From Antilocapra americana (lineage: Eukaryota > Chordata > Mammalia > Artiodactyla > Antilocapridae), in assembly GCA_007570785.1 (NCBI GenBank), contig ML660774.1, positions 5,325,433 to 5,389,432 on the forward strand: DNA of 64,000 nt. Reading direction: 5' to 3'. This document shows positions 34,707 to 45,799 of the stretch, one piece after another (positions within the stretch are counted from its first letter, which is position 1; each line of letters begins with the position of its first letter). Position numbers and translations under genes: made by a program. Below the pieces are notes generated by a model, which saw only the letters and a list, made by a program, of their open reading frames with translations, did no database searches and was not told the DNA's origin.

Positions 34707-34844
34707 GTTGAGCCCTGGATCCTCCAGCCATCTAAGGATTCTATATTAGAACAACTTCACAAAAGTTTTCCAGTAGCTGAGTTCTCTTAAAAGGACAAAT
34801 TTTAAGAACTGGAACAAGTCAAGGTCTTAGATTACTCTTCCCTC

Positions 34845-35125
34845 TGGCTAGAATGTTGCCCCCCCACCAATTTCTCCTGCTGGGCTTCTGGTCATCTCTT
34901 AGGTCTCAGCTCAGATGCAGTACTCAGGTCTCTCCCCGCCTGGGCTACCAGTGCCCCTTCCCTTGTGGCTCCCTGGGCTTGTGTTGATCTGAGCCCCTCT
35001 CCAGTGTGAGCTCCTCCGAGGGCCGGTGCCTTTGATTCTCTCCTGAATCCATTAGGCCCTAGGACAGTGACCAACAGACAGTAGGTCCCCGTGTGTAGAA
35101 GTGAATCAATAAACAAATGAATATT
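34845..35125 (+). mobile_element. L2 LINE 3' end (plus)
   Basis: GCTAGAATGTTGCCCCCCCA, then TCATCTCTTAGGTCTCAGCT, GTGAGCTCCTCCGAGGGC and a final GTGAATCAATAAACAAATGA reproduce the L2 3' terminal order (TTCAAGTCTCAGCTCAAATG, TGTGAGCTCCTTGAGGGCAG). L2 is a mammal-wide LINE, long inactive. Confidence 0.85.
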
Positions 35126-37224
35126 TCCATTATTGTTGGCACATAAGAGACCTGACCGATGTGTAAGGACTGATTCATCTCTTTGTCACTTACAACTATT
35201 ATAATTTTAGACAATAGGGATGACAGTCTTAGGAAAATTATTTTTAAAAAGTTTTTAATGCAAACAGATGTAATTTTTCTTCTTTTTATTTGCTTACCTA
35301 CTCTAGTGGCTCACACTAACATCTGAGACTTTTTATGCCAGAAACAAACAAGAGAAAATAGAGATTGAGATAAAGAGCTGAGATCATAATTTTTGAACAG
35401 CTCTTTCTTCTAGAAGAACACTGTCTGGAAAAAAAAAAATCTGAGAATAGTGTAAGATATATGTCATTTAAAAAATCTTGATTATAGTTTTGTGTAATAT
35501 TAAAACTGTTGCTCCTTTCAGCATTCAATTTGTTGAATTCTTTCCATTATTAGTAAATTATATTTTGTTAGTTTGTAAAAATCAGCAAAAGCTTATTATA
35601 ATACCATAGGCTAACATTTTGCAAAATCTTTGATATTTTTGTCATACAAATAAGTGGTTTCTTCAAGAGTTAAGTTTATCTGGGAGGAAAAAAAAACATG
35701 ATTGACTTTGTGGAGTTTTCTCCTGGAAAGAGATCTAGTTGAAAATTAAATTGAAAAGATTTAAAACCAAATAAAAATAAAGACAGAGACAAGAAAGGAA
35801 AAAAAATAGCATGGCTGACACTAAATAAGGAAGGACGATCATGTCTAATTTTTTGTCTGTTGCTTATAGTAATATTATAAATACAGAATGGCTTCCATAG
35901 AAAACCGTAATTCCATATAGCTGATTATAAAGAAGCCCCTCCCCAATTGATGAATAGTTCAGTCAATCTAAAATCAGTTACCCTATTTTTAGATTGCTTG
36001 ACACATTTGGGCTTTCCGAAATGAAACTTCTCAGAAAATTGGGCTCAGAAAAAATTTCACAAAATAACATTAATTGAAATGGTTGGGGTTGGGGGGGACA
36101 GTAGGGTAATAACAGATGGGGAAATGCAATTGAAGAAAACTAGGGTTGCATTTCCTGCTCTGCTGATAACTTCATTGAGAGAAAGTTCACAGAGAAAAGA
36201 AAAAGGATACTGGCCTCTGCCTCAAACACCTTATTTAATAAGACCCTGGTCAGGGACAGCCACCACGAAATTCCAAAGTGAGAGTCACTTTGTACATAGT
36301 CACCGACTCTAAGTTTGGAACTACACATAGCCCTCTGGTTCTGGGCCTGTCCTGTCATGGACATCAACTGGGATCAGCCGAGATGCCAGAAGTAACCATG
36401 GATTAAAAGCTACATTCCTACGAGAAACACAGACAGCACGCTCGCAACATTCCTTAAATACTTGCTCCGTACTCTCATCATAACCTCTGTCTTATCTGGA
36501 TTAATCCTTTTCTGGCTCACTTTGATCCCCATCCCCGATGGGGCCCCTCGGATGCTGAATAAATTGTGAAATTGTGGTGTCAGGATTAGAGATAAAAGGA
36601 GAGATGGAGACCGTGTGTCATCAGCATACTGATCTCAGGGTGAAAATGCCTCTGCTTCTCTCAGAGTTATCTCATGCGAACTCGGAACAGGTGGGTGATT
36701 ACCAGCAGATCCAGCGGCGGGGTGGGGCCAGGGCCCGCCCTCTGCGCCATTCCCCTGGAGACAGCGTGAGGGGGTTCCCTCTGTCGGAACAGAGCCTGGA
36801 GTGGAGGTGCGATAAACACCGTATTTAATGCAACTCGAGCGTCTCATAGTTTGCCTGTTAGTCATATGGGTACCACGTTCCATGTCTTTGAAACCAGATC
36901 CATTTATATCCCCTCAGATTTGGCCCCTCGGGCCCTGTAAATAGGATTGCATTTTTACTGCCCTTTTACACTGTTATTCTATAAGCTCTCATTCAATGTT
37001 TCCTCCATTGAAGCCCACTTGCCATCATCATTTACCACCCTCTAGATCATCCTCTTGCATTCTTTGAGGCTTTGGGCATCTGGTTCAAAGATTTCCTTTC
37101 CATGCGGTTCCCTTAATCTTTTGCCATCCTTGGCGATTCAGTACAGAAGCCGAAATCTCATCCATGGAGGCTTGGAATCTTTATGAGACTTGCAATGGCT
37201 TCTTTCTAATTGACTACTGGATTT
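35126..37224. other. SINE-free AT-rich DNA
   Basis: No gene or young repeat. Bases 36580-36680 (GTGTGTCATCAGCATACTGA) resemble part of the ancient L1M/HAL1-like 3' region. Bases 36700-36800 are locally GC-rich. Confidence 0.45.
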
Positions 37225-37275
37225 TCGGTGCCTGCCCATAGGAGACACTCAATAAATATTTGTTGACTCAATTAA
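37225..37275 (+). mobile_element. MIR/L2 3' tail fragment (plus)
   Basis: GTGCCTGCCCATAGGAGACA followed by CTCAATAAATATTTGTTGAC is the shared MIR/L2 terminus. Confidence 0.7.
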
Positions 37276-37582
37276 GTATCCAAACACTTTGATCTCTTTT
37301 AACAGCTTTCTTTTACATTTCTGATAATGCTTCCTTCTAATTCACTAAGAAATGCAAGCTTCATCACATCTGAATTTTGTTTCTTTCTTCTTTACCAAAA
37401 GGAAGTACCTTCACCTGTTTTTCTGTTTAGTGATGCTCCATCTTCCTCTGTCCTGCGTGGGATTCCTTTTCCTTCCTCTGCATCCTTGCTTTGTCAATCC
37501 TACCTCCACTCTCATATCTTCAGGGGTTTCCTTTTCCCTTTGTTTTCCTTGTCAAGTTATAAAGTGCAGAAATCTCAACCAT

Positions 37583-37685
37583 CTTTATTTTTTTTAATTG
37601 ATGTTCAGTTGATTTACAATGTTGTGCCAATCTCTTGTACAGCAAAGAGACTTGGTTTTACACGTATGTACAGTGTGGGGAAACA
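37583..37685 (-). mobile_element. Old artiodactyl L1 3' end (minus)
   Basis: TTTTAATTGATGTTCAGTTG, then ATTTACAATGTTGTGCCAAT and TTGTACAGCAAAGAGACTTG match the reverse complement of the cetartiodactyl L1 3' UTR (TTGATTTACAATGTTGTG, GTACAGCAAAGTGATTCAG). Confidence 0.8.
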
Positions 37686-38559
37686 GCAAATTGGCCAAGA
37701 TGACGGTGGTCAGGCTGTCTCGCCCCACGTTAGGTAAATACATGGTTATATAACAGCTGAGATTGTTTAAGCACTGCACAGGTGTAATGTCCTCTATAAG
37801 CACCACCTGAAATGCTCTTAGGAGCAACTCAGATTGAGTCAGGTGAGTCAGGTTGTGCTGAGTCGAGTTGCCGCCATTGCTGTTGCATCAGCCGTTAGAA
37901 AGGGAAGCGCGGCACCTGCTGCGCCAGCCCAGAAAGAATAAATACGTCTGCAGTTCCTGCGGCTCAAGTTTTCTTAAGCTTCCCCACTCTCGCCTGGGTT
38001 CAGCAAACAGTGTGAACAGCGAGACAATTGATGGAGTCGTCAGAATACAGCAAGACACACAGGTACATTCTTTTTTTAAATATTCTTTTCCATATGGTTT
38101 ATCTCAGGAGACTGGATATAGTTCCTTGCGGTATCCAGTAGGATTTTGTTGTTTATCCACTCCAAATGTAATAGTTTACATTTACATTCTAAATGTAAAA
38201 CCAAATCAACCATTCTTTTAAAAACCCACCTTCAACAATGCCTCTCCCTGCAGTAATAGTCTCGTTCTCTTTATAGCAGCATTCTAGAAAGAATAGTATA
38301 CACTTCACTACAAGATAATCCCTGTAAAACCACACCTCCACCCCTACTGAAATGTCTCTCAAGAGTCGACAGTAACTTCCCGTTTTCTGACTACAGCGAT
38401 CTCTTTTCAGCCCCAATCTAATAGTTTTTTTTTCCCACCCCCATTGTTGGCCACTTGCTCTTTCCATCAGTTTTCCTTCCAGAAATTTCTTTGTTCCTCT
38501 GTCTGAACACTCTGTCTGAATCCTATCCTGGATCTTCCCACCCGTCATCTGGGTGAGTG
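37686..38559. other. Unique DNA with a weak exon-like piece
   Basis: An open frame from 37868 continues to 38221 and contains a CxxC (CSSC) but no complete domain. CACACAG|GTACAT at about 38055-38067 could serve as a splice donor. There is no ATG in a good context and no acceptor was identified, so this is not called a gene. Confidence 0.3.
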
Positions 38560-39190
38560 ATGACGGTGGATTATATTGGGGTAGTAGTTATCCAGAATGG
38601 AGAAAAGTGGCTGGTTGAAGAGCTGTTCAGGTGATAAAATCGACTAGAGTTGATTATGCGTTCGAAGTGAAGAGTGAGAGAGAGAGAGAACGCAGGGAGA
38701 CCCCCTGGGTTTCTGATGTACATAACTGGCTAGTGGTATCTCAGTGAGACAGGGAGTCCTCCAAGTAGACTGTGTGAAGGGAGGCTACCATGAATTCACC
38801 TAGACGTATGCTGGGTTTGAGATTTCCTGCAAGTGACCAGGAAATGGTCAAGAAGGCCCTTAGCTAGATCTGCAGTTAGGAGGAGCATCCTGAACTAAGG
38901 ATAAATCTAATTGCCAAATCATCCGTATAGAGGTGGGCACTGACTGAAGATGCAGATGAGACAGTCCAGAGGAGAGGAGAGGATGAGAAGAGGAGGACTG
39001 AGCCTTGAAAATGAGAATGCCAGGAGGGCAAGACAAAGCTCAGAAGGAGACTGAGAAGTAATCAAAGGTGTACAGGGAAAACTTGGATAGTATTGGGACT
39101 TGGAAGCCAAGGGAAACAATGGTTCAGGATGGTTTAAAATGGAGGATACATCAAAAGTATTGTTGACTACTTCAGCAGGTCATAGTATTC
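38560..39190 (+). mobile_element. Ancient L1M/HAL1-like 3' UTR relic (plus)
   Basis: Ordered landmarks are ATGGAGAAAAGTGGCTGGTT, CCTGGGTTTCTGATGTACAT, GAGGACTGAGCCTTGAAAAT, GAAGGAGACTGAGAAGTAAT and GGAAGCCAAGGGAAACAATG. They fit one well-known mammal-wide repeat 3' region. A GA microsatellite lies inside at 38674-38690. Confidence 0.6.
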
Positions 39191-40992
39191 CCTGGTGTAA
39201 AAATGTAAAGTTGATATTCACATCAGCCAAATAATTTAAAATATATGCCTGTTGACTTCAAATATTGTGTTTCTTTTTATTACTGAGGTTCCAGAACTTA
39301 AGAAATCAGAGAAAGGCAGGCCACTTATGGCTGTCTTCTTCCACATGCAAACTAAAAAACCACTTCAGGAAGGAAATCATATGGCTACTGGAATACATAC
39401 CAAGCATTACAGCATTGTGGCGATCAAGACAATCAAAGCATAATTTGAACTGGTTTGCTTTGGGCTGACTTAACTTTAAAAGTTTTTAAATTGTATAATC
39501 ATGACAGATGAAATTGTTTGGATCAGCTATACATGTCGGAACAGTTCACAGCCCCTCATTATAAGGGCTTTACTGGAGTTGAGGCAGCATGCAAGCCAGG
39601 ATTCTTTATATGTGGGTGCCTTTTTTGTATGTGGCCTCCAAGTTAGCTTATTTTCATGTGTCTCCTGTTCTGTGATTGTAAAATATGTAAGCTTTGGGCA
39701 CTGGCCTGGCTCCCAGACTAATGGAGAAAGGAGGATGTGGAGAGGAAGAAAGTGTCTGCTAGAATTCTCAGTTCACACGCCCCCTCCCTCCAGAGGTCCA
39801 GGAACCCATGGTCCCTGTGGTGTATCTGAATAACTCTCATGGTGCTAACATATGCAGAGAAGACCAATTTCAGTGTAGCCTAACGATATATAAACTGTTT
39901 AGGAAAGCTTTACTACTTCACAGTCTACTGAAAGGTTGTAAATATCACTTCTCACATTAAAGTACCTCCTTGCAAATCAAGTCATATTGAACTTTATTAA
40001 CTGTGCTTGATGTCATTTGTGTTTGAATTAAATTAACGAGCATCTTGCATTTCTTCACAAAATTAAATTTCCAGAATCTTTCTATTTTAATGTCAGCCTT
40101 GTATAATCCACAAATGCCTTTAGTCCCCTTAAATGATATGATACTTTTGAGTGTGAGGAATCAGGGAAAGGCTTCAGAACCATTTAAAAAAAAAAATAAA
40201 CCATCAGCTTTTACACTATTGTTCATTTGATGAGCAGAGGTCAATTGCTCTGGGGATATTGACAGTCTGTGACATGCTGAAATCCTTCTGTTTTTACTCA
40301 GAAATGGATCATGAGATGAGTTTACTTGATCTATGAACTTTGTTCCTAAAAATGGTTTCAAGGAATTGGTGCGATTGTTGCCAGCAGCAGAGTTCCCTTG
40401 AAAGATGACGCCCCAGTGATTCTCCTCCACCTCAAGTGATAGAGCATCATCCACCTTCATTCAGAGACAGGAAAGAGCCGTGGGAAGGAATCAATCTGCT
40501 CTTCCTTCCTTTGTCATTGTTCGTGTCTTATGTTGCTTTTCAGATGGTCCCGAGAGTAAATCACAGTTTTATCAAGGTTGTAAATTTTGTTTTGATTTTC
40601 TGTTGCTCTCCAACAGTACTTCTCTTTACGTTCTGTCTCACCTTCTAAAGAAAGTAGGAGTGTCCCACTTTATTTCTCTGTTTGGCAAGTGTGTTCTTTT
40701 CAAACTGTGGCCGTGTAGATGATAGTTAGACTTTTAGATGAATGTGGCAACTTCGGTTCCCACTAGAATCTGTCAGAAGCAGGTATGCAAGCGTGTTGGT
40801 ATGTGACACGTTCATAGGACAGAAAACTTCCTCTGTTCTCGGGCCAGCCAGGCACAGGAGACAGGGCAGAGGAGGCTGCTGTTGTGATGTCAGTGCTGAA
40901 CTGGCTTTGGGGCTCTGAGATGATTTCTTTCTTTATTTGTGTGTTTTTGATTGGGACCATTTTTAAAGTCTTTTTTTTTTAATGTACTTTTT
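39191..40992. other. SINE-free intergenic DNA
   Basis: No gene, RNA gene or young element recognised. The open frames (for example 39501-39833) lack support. Confidence 0.45.
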
Positions 40993-41005
40993 CAAAGTTT
41001 ATTTT

Positions 41006-41496
41006 ATTTATTTATTTTTTATTAGTTTTGCCATATAATGACATGATATCACCATGGGTTTACATATGCTCCCCCACCAGGACCCCCCTCCAGAACCCCC
41101 CTCCCTCCTCCCTCCCCCCAGGAAATCTCATTGCACCAGCCCGGAGCATCAATCCTGGGCTGGCGATTGATTAGACACATGATAATTAACATGTTTCAAT
41201 GCCATTCTCCCATCTCATCCCACCCTTTCCCTCATCCACAGAGTCCACGAGTCTGTTCTATACATCTGCGTTCCTTTTGCTGTCTCGCATGCTGGGTTCT
41301 CGTTACCATCTTTCTAAATTCCATATATATGCGTTAATATACTGTATTGTTGTTTTTGCTTCTGGCTTACTTCACTCTGGATAATGGGCTCCAGTTTCGT
41401 CCATCTGAGTAGAATTGCTTCAAATGAATTTTTTTTTAATGCTGAGAAATATTCCATTGTGTATATGTACCACAGCTTTCTTATCCATTCATCAGT
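41006..41496 (-). mobile_element. Short 5'-truncated young L1 (minus)
   Basis: The 3' UTR starts after a T-rich tail (TTAGTTTTGCCATATAATGA on the plus strand) and continues through GGGCTGGCGATTGATTAGAC into the end of ORF2. A duplication CAAAGTTTATTTT lies at 40993-41005 and 41497-41509, and it may extend into the T-rich tail. In the L1 direction the nick is GTT/AAAAT. Truncation falls about 61 codons from the ORF2 end. Confidence 0.92.
41314..41496 (-). pseudogene. L1 ORF2 C-terminal remnant
   Basis: About 60 codons encode the end of ORF2p ([20 protein letters not shown] and onward) up to its natural stop at 41314. It is too short for any enzymatic domain. It is nearly the same sequence as the end of the copy at 12361, so it belongs to the same young subfamily. 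Confidence 0.9.
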
Positions 41497-42005
41497 CAAA
41501 GTTTATTTTTATTTTAACGCCAAAAGCACTTTGTTTTGGGATATAGCCACCTAACAGTGTTGTGGTAGTCTCAGGAGAACAGCGAACGGACTCAACTATA
41601 CAGCTACACGTATCCATTCTCTCCCAAACCCCACTTCCATCCAGGCCGCCACATAACATGGAGCAGAGTTCCCTGTGCTGTGCAGCGGGTCCTTGTTGGC
41701 TATCCATTTTAAACACAGCAGTGTGTACGTGACCCTCCCAAAGTCCCCATCTGTCCCTTCCCCACCCCACTCCCTGCAACCATAATTTCATTTTCTAGGT
41801 CTGTGAGTCTCTTTCTGTTTTGTAAGTGAGTTCATTTGTATCGTTTCTTCTTAGATTCCACATATAAGGGACGTCATACGACATTTCTCCTTCTCTGACT
41901 TAGTTCACTCATTATGACAACCTCTAGGTCCATCCATATTTCTGCAAATGGCCTGATTTTGTTCTTTTTAATGGCTGAGTAATATTCCATTGTATATATG
42001 TCTCA
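41497..42005 (-). mobile_element. Older artiodactyl L1 3' region (minus)
   Basis: GAGTTCCCTGTGCTGTGCAG, TCTGTGAGTCTCTTTCTGTT, TAGATTCCACATATAAGGGA and AATGGCTGAGTAATATTCCA, in this order, mark the reverse complement of the older cetartiodactyl L1 end. The younger L1 abuts it directly. Confidence 0.88.
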
Positions 42006-42050
42006 TATCTTCTCTTGAATTTGTCACAGTATTGCCTGTTTTATGTCTTG

Positions 42051-42135
42051 GTTTTTTGGTTGTGAGGCGTGTAGGATCCCAGCTTCCAGACCGGGGTTCA
42101 AAGTGGCACCCCTTGCATTAGAAGGCAAAGTCCAT
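42051..42135 (-). mobile_element. CHR-type SINE fragment (minus)
   Basis: GTGAGGCGTGTAGGATCCCA, then CTTCCAGACCGGGGTTCAAA and CCCCTTGCATTAGAAGGCAA follow the reverse complement of the CHR B-box and A-box side. Both ends are eroded. Confidence 0.75.
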
Positions 42136-42723
42136 GAGCTGGTTTCTTAATATTTCCATTGTTAATCAGTAAAACCAGTAGAATAATAACTGTCTTCATT
42201 GATTTTAATGGGCTTGTGATAATTCATAAATCTAATAATTTGGGGAAAGGGATTTCTAATTTATGTTTAGTACCAGTATAACATTTACGGTGGGAGCTCC
42301 TGCTGGGTGTTCACTCTGTTGTAGTTAGCAGAAAATGACCCCTTTCTGTGTGTGCCCTCCCTAGTTCTCCAGTAAATATCATGAGAACTAACTTGTCTCA
42401 TGTTGAGCAAACAGAGGCACTCAGAACTGTGGCAGAGACAGTATCTGTGGGCCTCTGTTTTTCATAAACCGCCTGAAATGAGGTTCCAAGAAATTGTCTC
42501 ATCAACGCAAAGCACAGAAATCTAGGTGTCAGCAAATTATTTAACCCCAGGATCATCACCATCAAGAGCAGGCCTTAAGCATAGGAAGAGAAAGAATTAG
42601 GGAAGGAGTAGGAAGAGGAGGGGGCGGGGGGGCAGGGAAAGGGAGATGAAAGATAGGGAAAAGCAAAACAGCGCTTATGGATCAGACTCAGGTTACAACA
42701 GCTTAACTCCCTAGGAAATATGT
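42136..42723. other. Intergenic DNA with a polypurine tract
   Basis: Bases 42598-42664 are nearly all A/G, with a G-rich centre (AGGGGGCGGGGGG). Nothing else is recognised. Confidence 0.5.
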
Positions 42724-42932
42724 TGTGTGTATGTGTACATGTAAGCACGCATGCTCAGTCATGTCCGACTCTTTGTAATTGTGTGGACTGTAGCCTGCCA
42801 GGCCCCTCAGTCCATGGGGTTGCCCAGGCAAGAATACTGGAGTGGGTTGCCAATTCCTCCTCCAGGGGGTCTTCCCGACCCAGGGATCGAACCCTCATCT
42901 ATTGTTACCACTAGAGCCACCTGGGAAGAACT
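42724..42932 (-). mobile_element. Bov-tA SINE (minus)
   Basis: GCTCAGTCATGTCCGACTCT, then CCAGGCAAGAATACTGGAGT, CCCAGGGATCGAACCC and CTAGAGCCACCTGGGAA. It is near full length. Confidence 0.93.
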
Positions 42933-43289
42933 TAGAATAGCATGTTGGATATAGTTAATCTATGTCAACAGAAGTCTCCACAGTACACGCCCAGCTTGTG
43001 AAAGAGTACATGAGGCGGAAATGCATTCGTTTTCCAGGACATTTGTGGTGTGATTATCAAAGTCCTAATTAACAAGAGATAGGTAAACAGAACAGTGTTG
43101 GATAATTAGGATTAGAACCGAGCTAGAAGTGTGGGCTGAATCCAGAGATCCCAGTCCTCCTTCTGAAATTCAGCAAAATCATATCATGTAAGAATATATC
43201 TCATCCATATGCAAAAAAGACATAGTGGCGCAGATCCATGTAGCATCCAAAACAAGGACAGTTCCCACCTGCTCTTTCTTCCTTCCATT
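42933..43289. other. Unassigned intergenic DNA
   Basis: Nothing recognised. Confidence 0.45.
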
Positions 43290-43560
43290 TGCCATGCCCT
43301 GGTCTAGGCTCTAACAATATAAGAATGAGGTTACTTTCTAGGGAGGAAACTGCCATCAAGTAAGTAATTAAATAAGCAGCATAAGTTCAGATACTGGTGT
43401 GAAACTGAAAACAAAACAGAGATATAAGATAGTGACCAGAAGGAGGGGAGAAATCAATTTAGTTAGGATCATGAGGATTGCCTCTCAGAGAGGTTGATTT
43501 GAAGATTGAAGATTGATGGATGGGAAGGAGCTAGATATTCAAGAGGCTTTGAGAAGACAC
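43290..43560 (+). mobile_element. Ancient L1M/HAL1-like relic (plus)
   Basis: CCATGCCCTGGTCTAGGCTC, then GATTGCCTCTCAGAGAGGTT and GATGGATGGGAAGGAGCTAG resemble the mid-part of the mammal-wide repeat region described at 38560. Family assignment is tentative. Confidence 0.45.
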
Positions 43561-43573
43561 AGAGATGAACAAA

Positions 43574-43608
43574 TTAAGACACTATTTTTTTTTTAAATAG
43601 TGTTTTAA
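43574..43608. repeat. Short hairpin with T7 loop
   Basis: TTAAGACACTATTT (43574-43587) pairs with AAATAGTGTTTTAA (43595-43608). The 14-pair stem includes one G-T wobble and the loop is seven T. Confidence 0.8.
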
Positions 43609-44233
43609 GAGAGATAAGTATCAGCTGGAATCTAGTGAATAAGGAGACGGTGGTTAGATACGATGTTGGAAAAAGAGGAAGGACGAGGCGTGTCACTGCA
43701 TGCTGTTGAAAGTTGAACACAAAATGGTGGCAGGTGTTTAAAGCCATATGGAAATAGCAAATGGAACTGGGAGATAATTATTTTGAGCAATGAGGGCTTA
43801 GGGGAGGAGAGCCTTGGGCCATGGGGTGGTCGCCATTGTAAGGCAGAGCCCACAGGACTTAGAAGGAAAGACCTCAACCAGCAGCCTTGTCCAAAAGTGA
43901 AACAAGTAGCTTCCCAAAGCTGTTAGTGTCCAGTCACAAAGCATTGTCAGGCAGGACTAGAGAGACGATTTTTAAGGTTGGAGACTTATTTTGCATCATT
44001 ACTCTAGCACAGCACCTGGCAGGTGGTTCTTAGCAGATATTTACTAAAAGAGTAAATGAATAAAATGCAGCAGAAATGGGTCCAAGGATTGATACAGGTG
44101 ACCTTCAGGAACATACCTAATTCTAGAATTTTATAACTCTGTGGCATGAATAAAATCACAATGATTTTTAATACTAAAAACTTTTCTTGGGACAAATATT
44201 GTTAACTTTGGTGAAAAGCCTTAAATATAACTT
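43609..44233. other. Unassigned DNA with a MIR/L2 tail
   Basis: GCACAGCACCTGGCAGGTGG with GAGTAAATGAATAAAATG at 44008-44067 looks like an L2/MIR 3' terminus. The remainder is unassigned. Confidence 0.45.
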
Positions 44234-44285
44234 CTCAAACTATTGCAAATGCATTATTGCTCAAACTATTGCAAATGCATTATTG
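44234..44285. repeat. Perfect 26-base tandem duplication
   Basis: Two identical units, 44234-44259 and 44260-44285, each contain TATTGCAAATGCATTATTG. The identity implies a recent origin or an assembly artefact. Each unit carries ATTGCAAAT, similar to C/EBP and octamer sites. Confidence 0.95.
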
Positions 44286-44924
44286 CTGTTTCAGCCCTTA
44301 AAGCTACCTGTTGCAAACACCCTTGTGATTCCTGAACTGCTAGGGACAGTTAACACCGCTGCTGTTTGGTAATAACCAAGGAAATATTTAACATACAGGG
44401 GATCTTTCTGTTTAAACTTAAAGGGAATTTTTCTGGACTTTCCATGTGGGGTTTTGAAAGTTGATCTGAAATGTATCATTTCTAATTTCCTTTAGACTTT
44501 CAAGCACATATGAAACAAAGTTCAGTATTTTCTTATTTCAGTTGACATTTGCTTTTAAATTTATTGTCACCTCTTTTTTTAAGAAGTATAATTTTCATAG
44601 TCTGTCAAAGAAAAAAAAACTTGAAATTCTTAGGTGAGTTTCATAATTCAGGGTATAAAAAGTGTCAGCTTGTAACTCTACTGTGCATTGACCAAAGACA
44701 TTATTAGAGTATATTTTTAAATTTAAGGCAATTCGTCTAAATCATAGCCCCAATCTTTCTGATATCTGCTGAGAAGTGATGACATGTTATATTTTTATTT
44801 AACATAGATCTAGTAAGTTGGACCATTTAACTAGACAGTTAAATATACTCAGGACATGGAATAAGCTTATGTATACAAAACCTGGATTTATAGAAGTGGC
44901 TGAGACTCAACCAGTAAGAATACA
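44286..44924. other. AT-rich intergenic DNA
   Basis: No gene or repeat recognised. Confidence 0.45.
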
Positions 44925-45152
44925 ATTTATTTATTTATTTATTTTTTAAATTTTCTTTATTGTGTTGGTTTTGTCATACATTGACATGAAACCACCATGG
45001 GTATACATATGCTCCCCCTCCAGAACCCCCCTCCCTCCTCCCTCCCAATTGCCTCCCCCTGGGTCCTCCCAGTGCACCAGCCCCGAGCATCAACCCTGGG
45101 CTGGCGATTGATTTCACATATGATAATTAACATGTCTCAATGCCATTCTCCC
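44925..45152 (-). mobile_element. Very short young L1 3' end (minus)
   Basis: A T-rich tail is followed by TTTATTGTGTTGGTTTTGTC, CCACCATGGGTATACATATG and GGGCTGGCGATTGATTTCAC, then a break after CAATGCCATTCTCCCA. Only 3' UTR is present and no ORF2 codons remain. The target-site duplication is not clear. Confidence 0.9.
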
Positions 45153-45439
45153 AAACAGTATCTGCATCCAGTGATTACAAAGGAAACTGTGGTGCTTGGG
45201 GCAGGTAGAGCTTGAGGGCTTGGTATAGAACAGAGAACACGGCAGATAAACCTCTCTGCCCTTACAGAATTCCTTGTAACTGCTCTAGGTTGCAAATGAG
45301 ATGATGAATGAGTTATTTATTATGATCATAGGTAGTTATTAGCACTTTATAGTTGACTAGGTGCCTTCACTAGCCATGTTACCTGTAAGCTTCCCCACCA
45401 AAAAAACTCGTGGAAGAGTTACAATGGAATAATAATAAT
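45153..45439. other. Unassigned intergenic DNA
   Basis: Nothing recognised. Confidence 0.45.
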
Positions 45440-45645
45440 ACAGTAATGTGATGAATGCATCCTGTTTACCATGTGCCAGGCACTCCTCTAAAAACCTGAC
45501 AAGCATTAACCCCTTTGATGTTTCTAAACCTGTGAAGTCAGTATTATCATCCCCATTTTGCAGATGAAGACACTGAGACCCAGAGAGATGAGGTCACTTG
45601 CCCATAACTGCACAGCTAGCCACTGTTAGATTCTGTGCCCTGCCG
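45440..45645 (-). mobile_element. MIR (minus)
   Basis: ACCATGTGCCAGGCACTCCT, then TATCATCCCCATTTTGCAGA, TGAAGACACTGAGACCCAGA and CACTTGCCCATAACTGCACA follow reverse-complement MIR closely. Confidence 0.87.
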
Positions 45646-45799
45646 CCCTCCCTACCCTGTGGCCAGGGGATGGGAGAGGTGAGGACGTTTGCTGCGCCCG
45701 GGACACACGGCCATTTGGAAGTTGAATCTAGGTTTTCTGAATTCAAGGCTGTGCTTTTCTCAGCATGCTGCAGCTGCCTGGCACCAAGCCATAACACTG

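Noticed and set aside
37327..37737. 136-codon plus-strand open frame
   Set aside because: It reads into an old L1 3' end at 37583-37685 and has no known domain.
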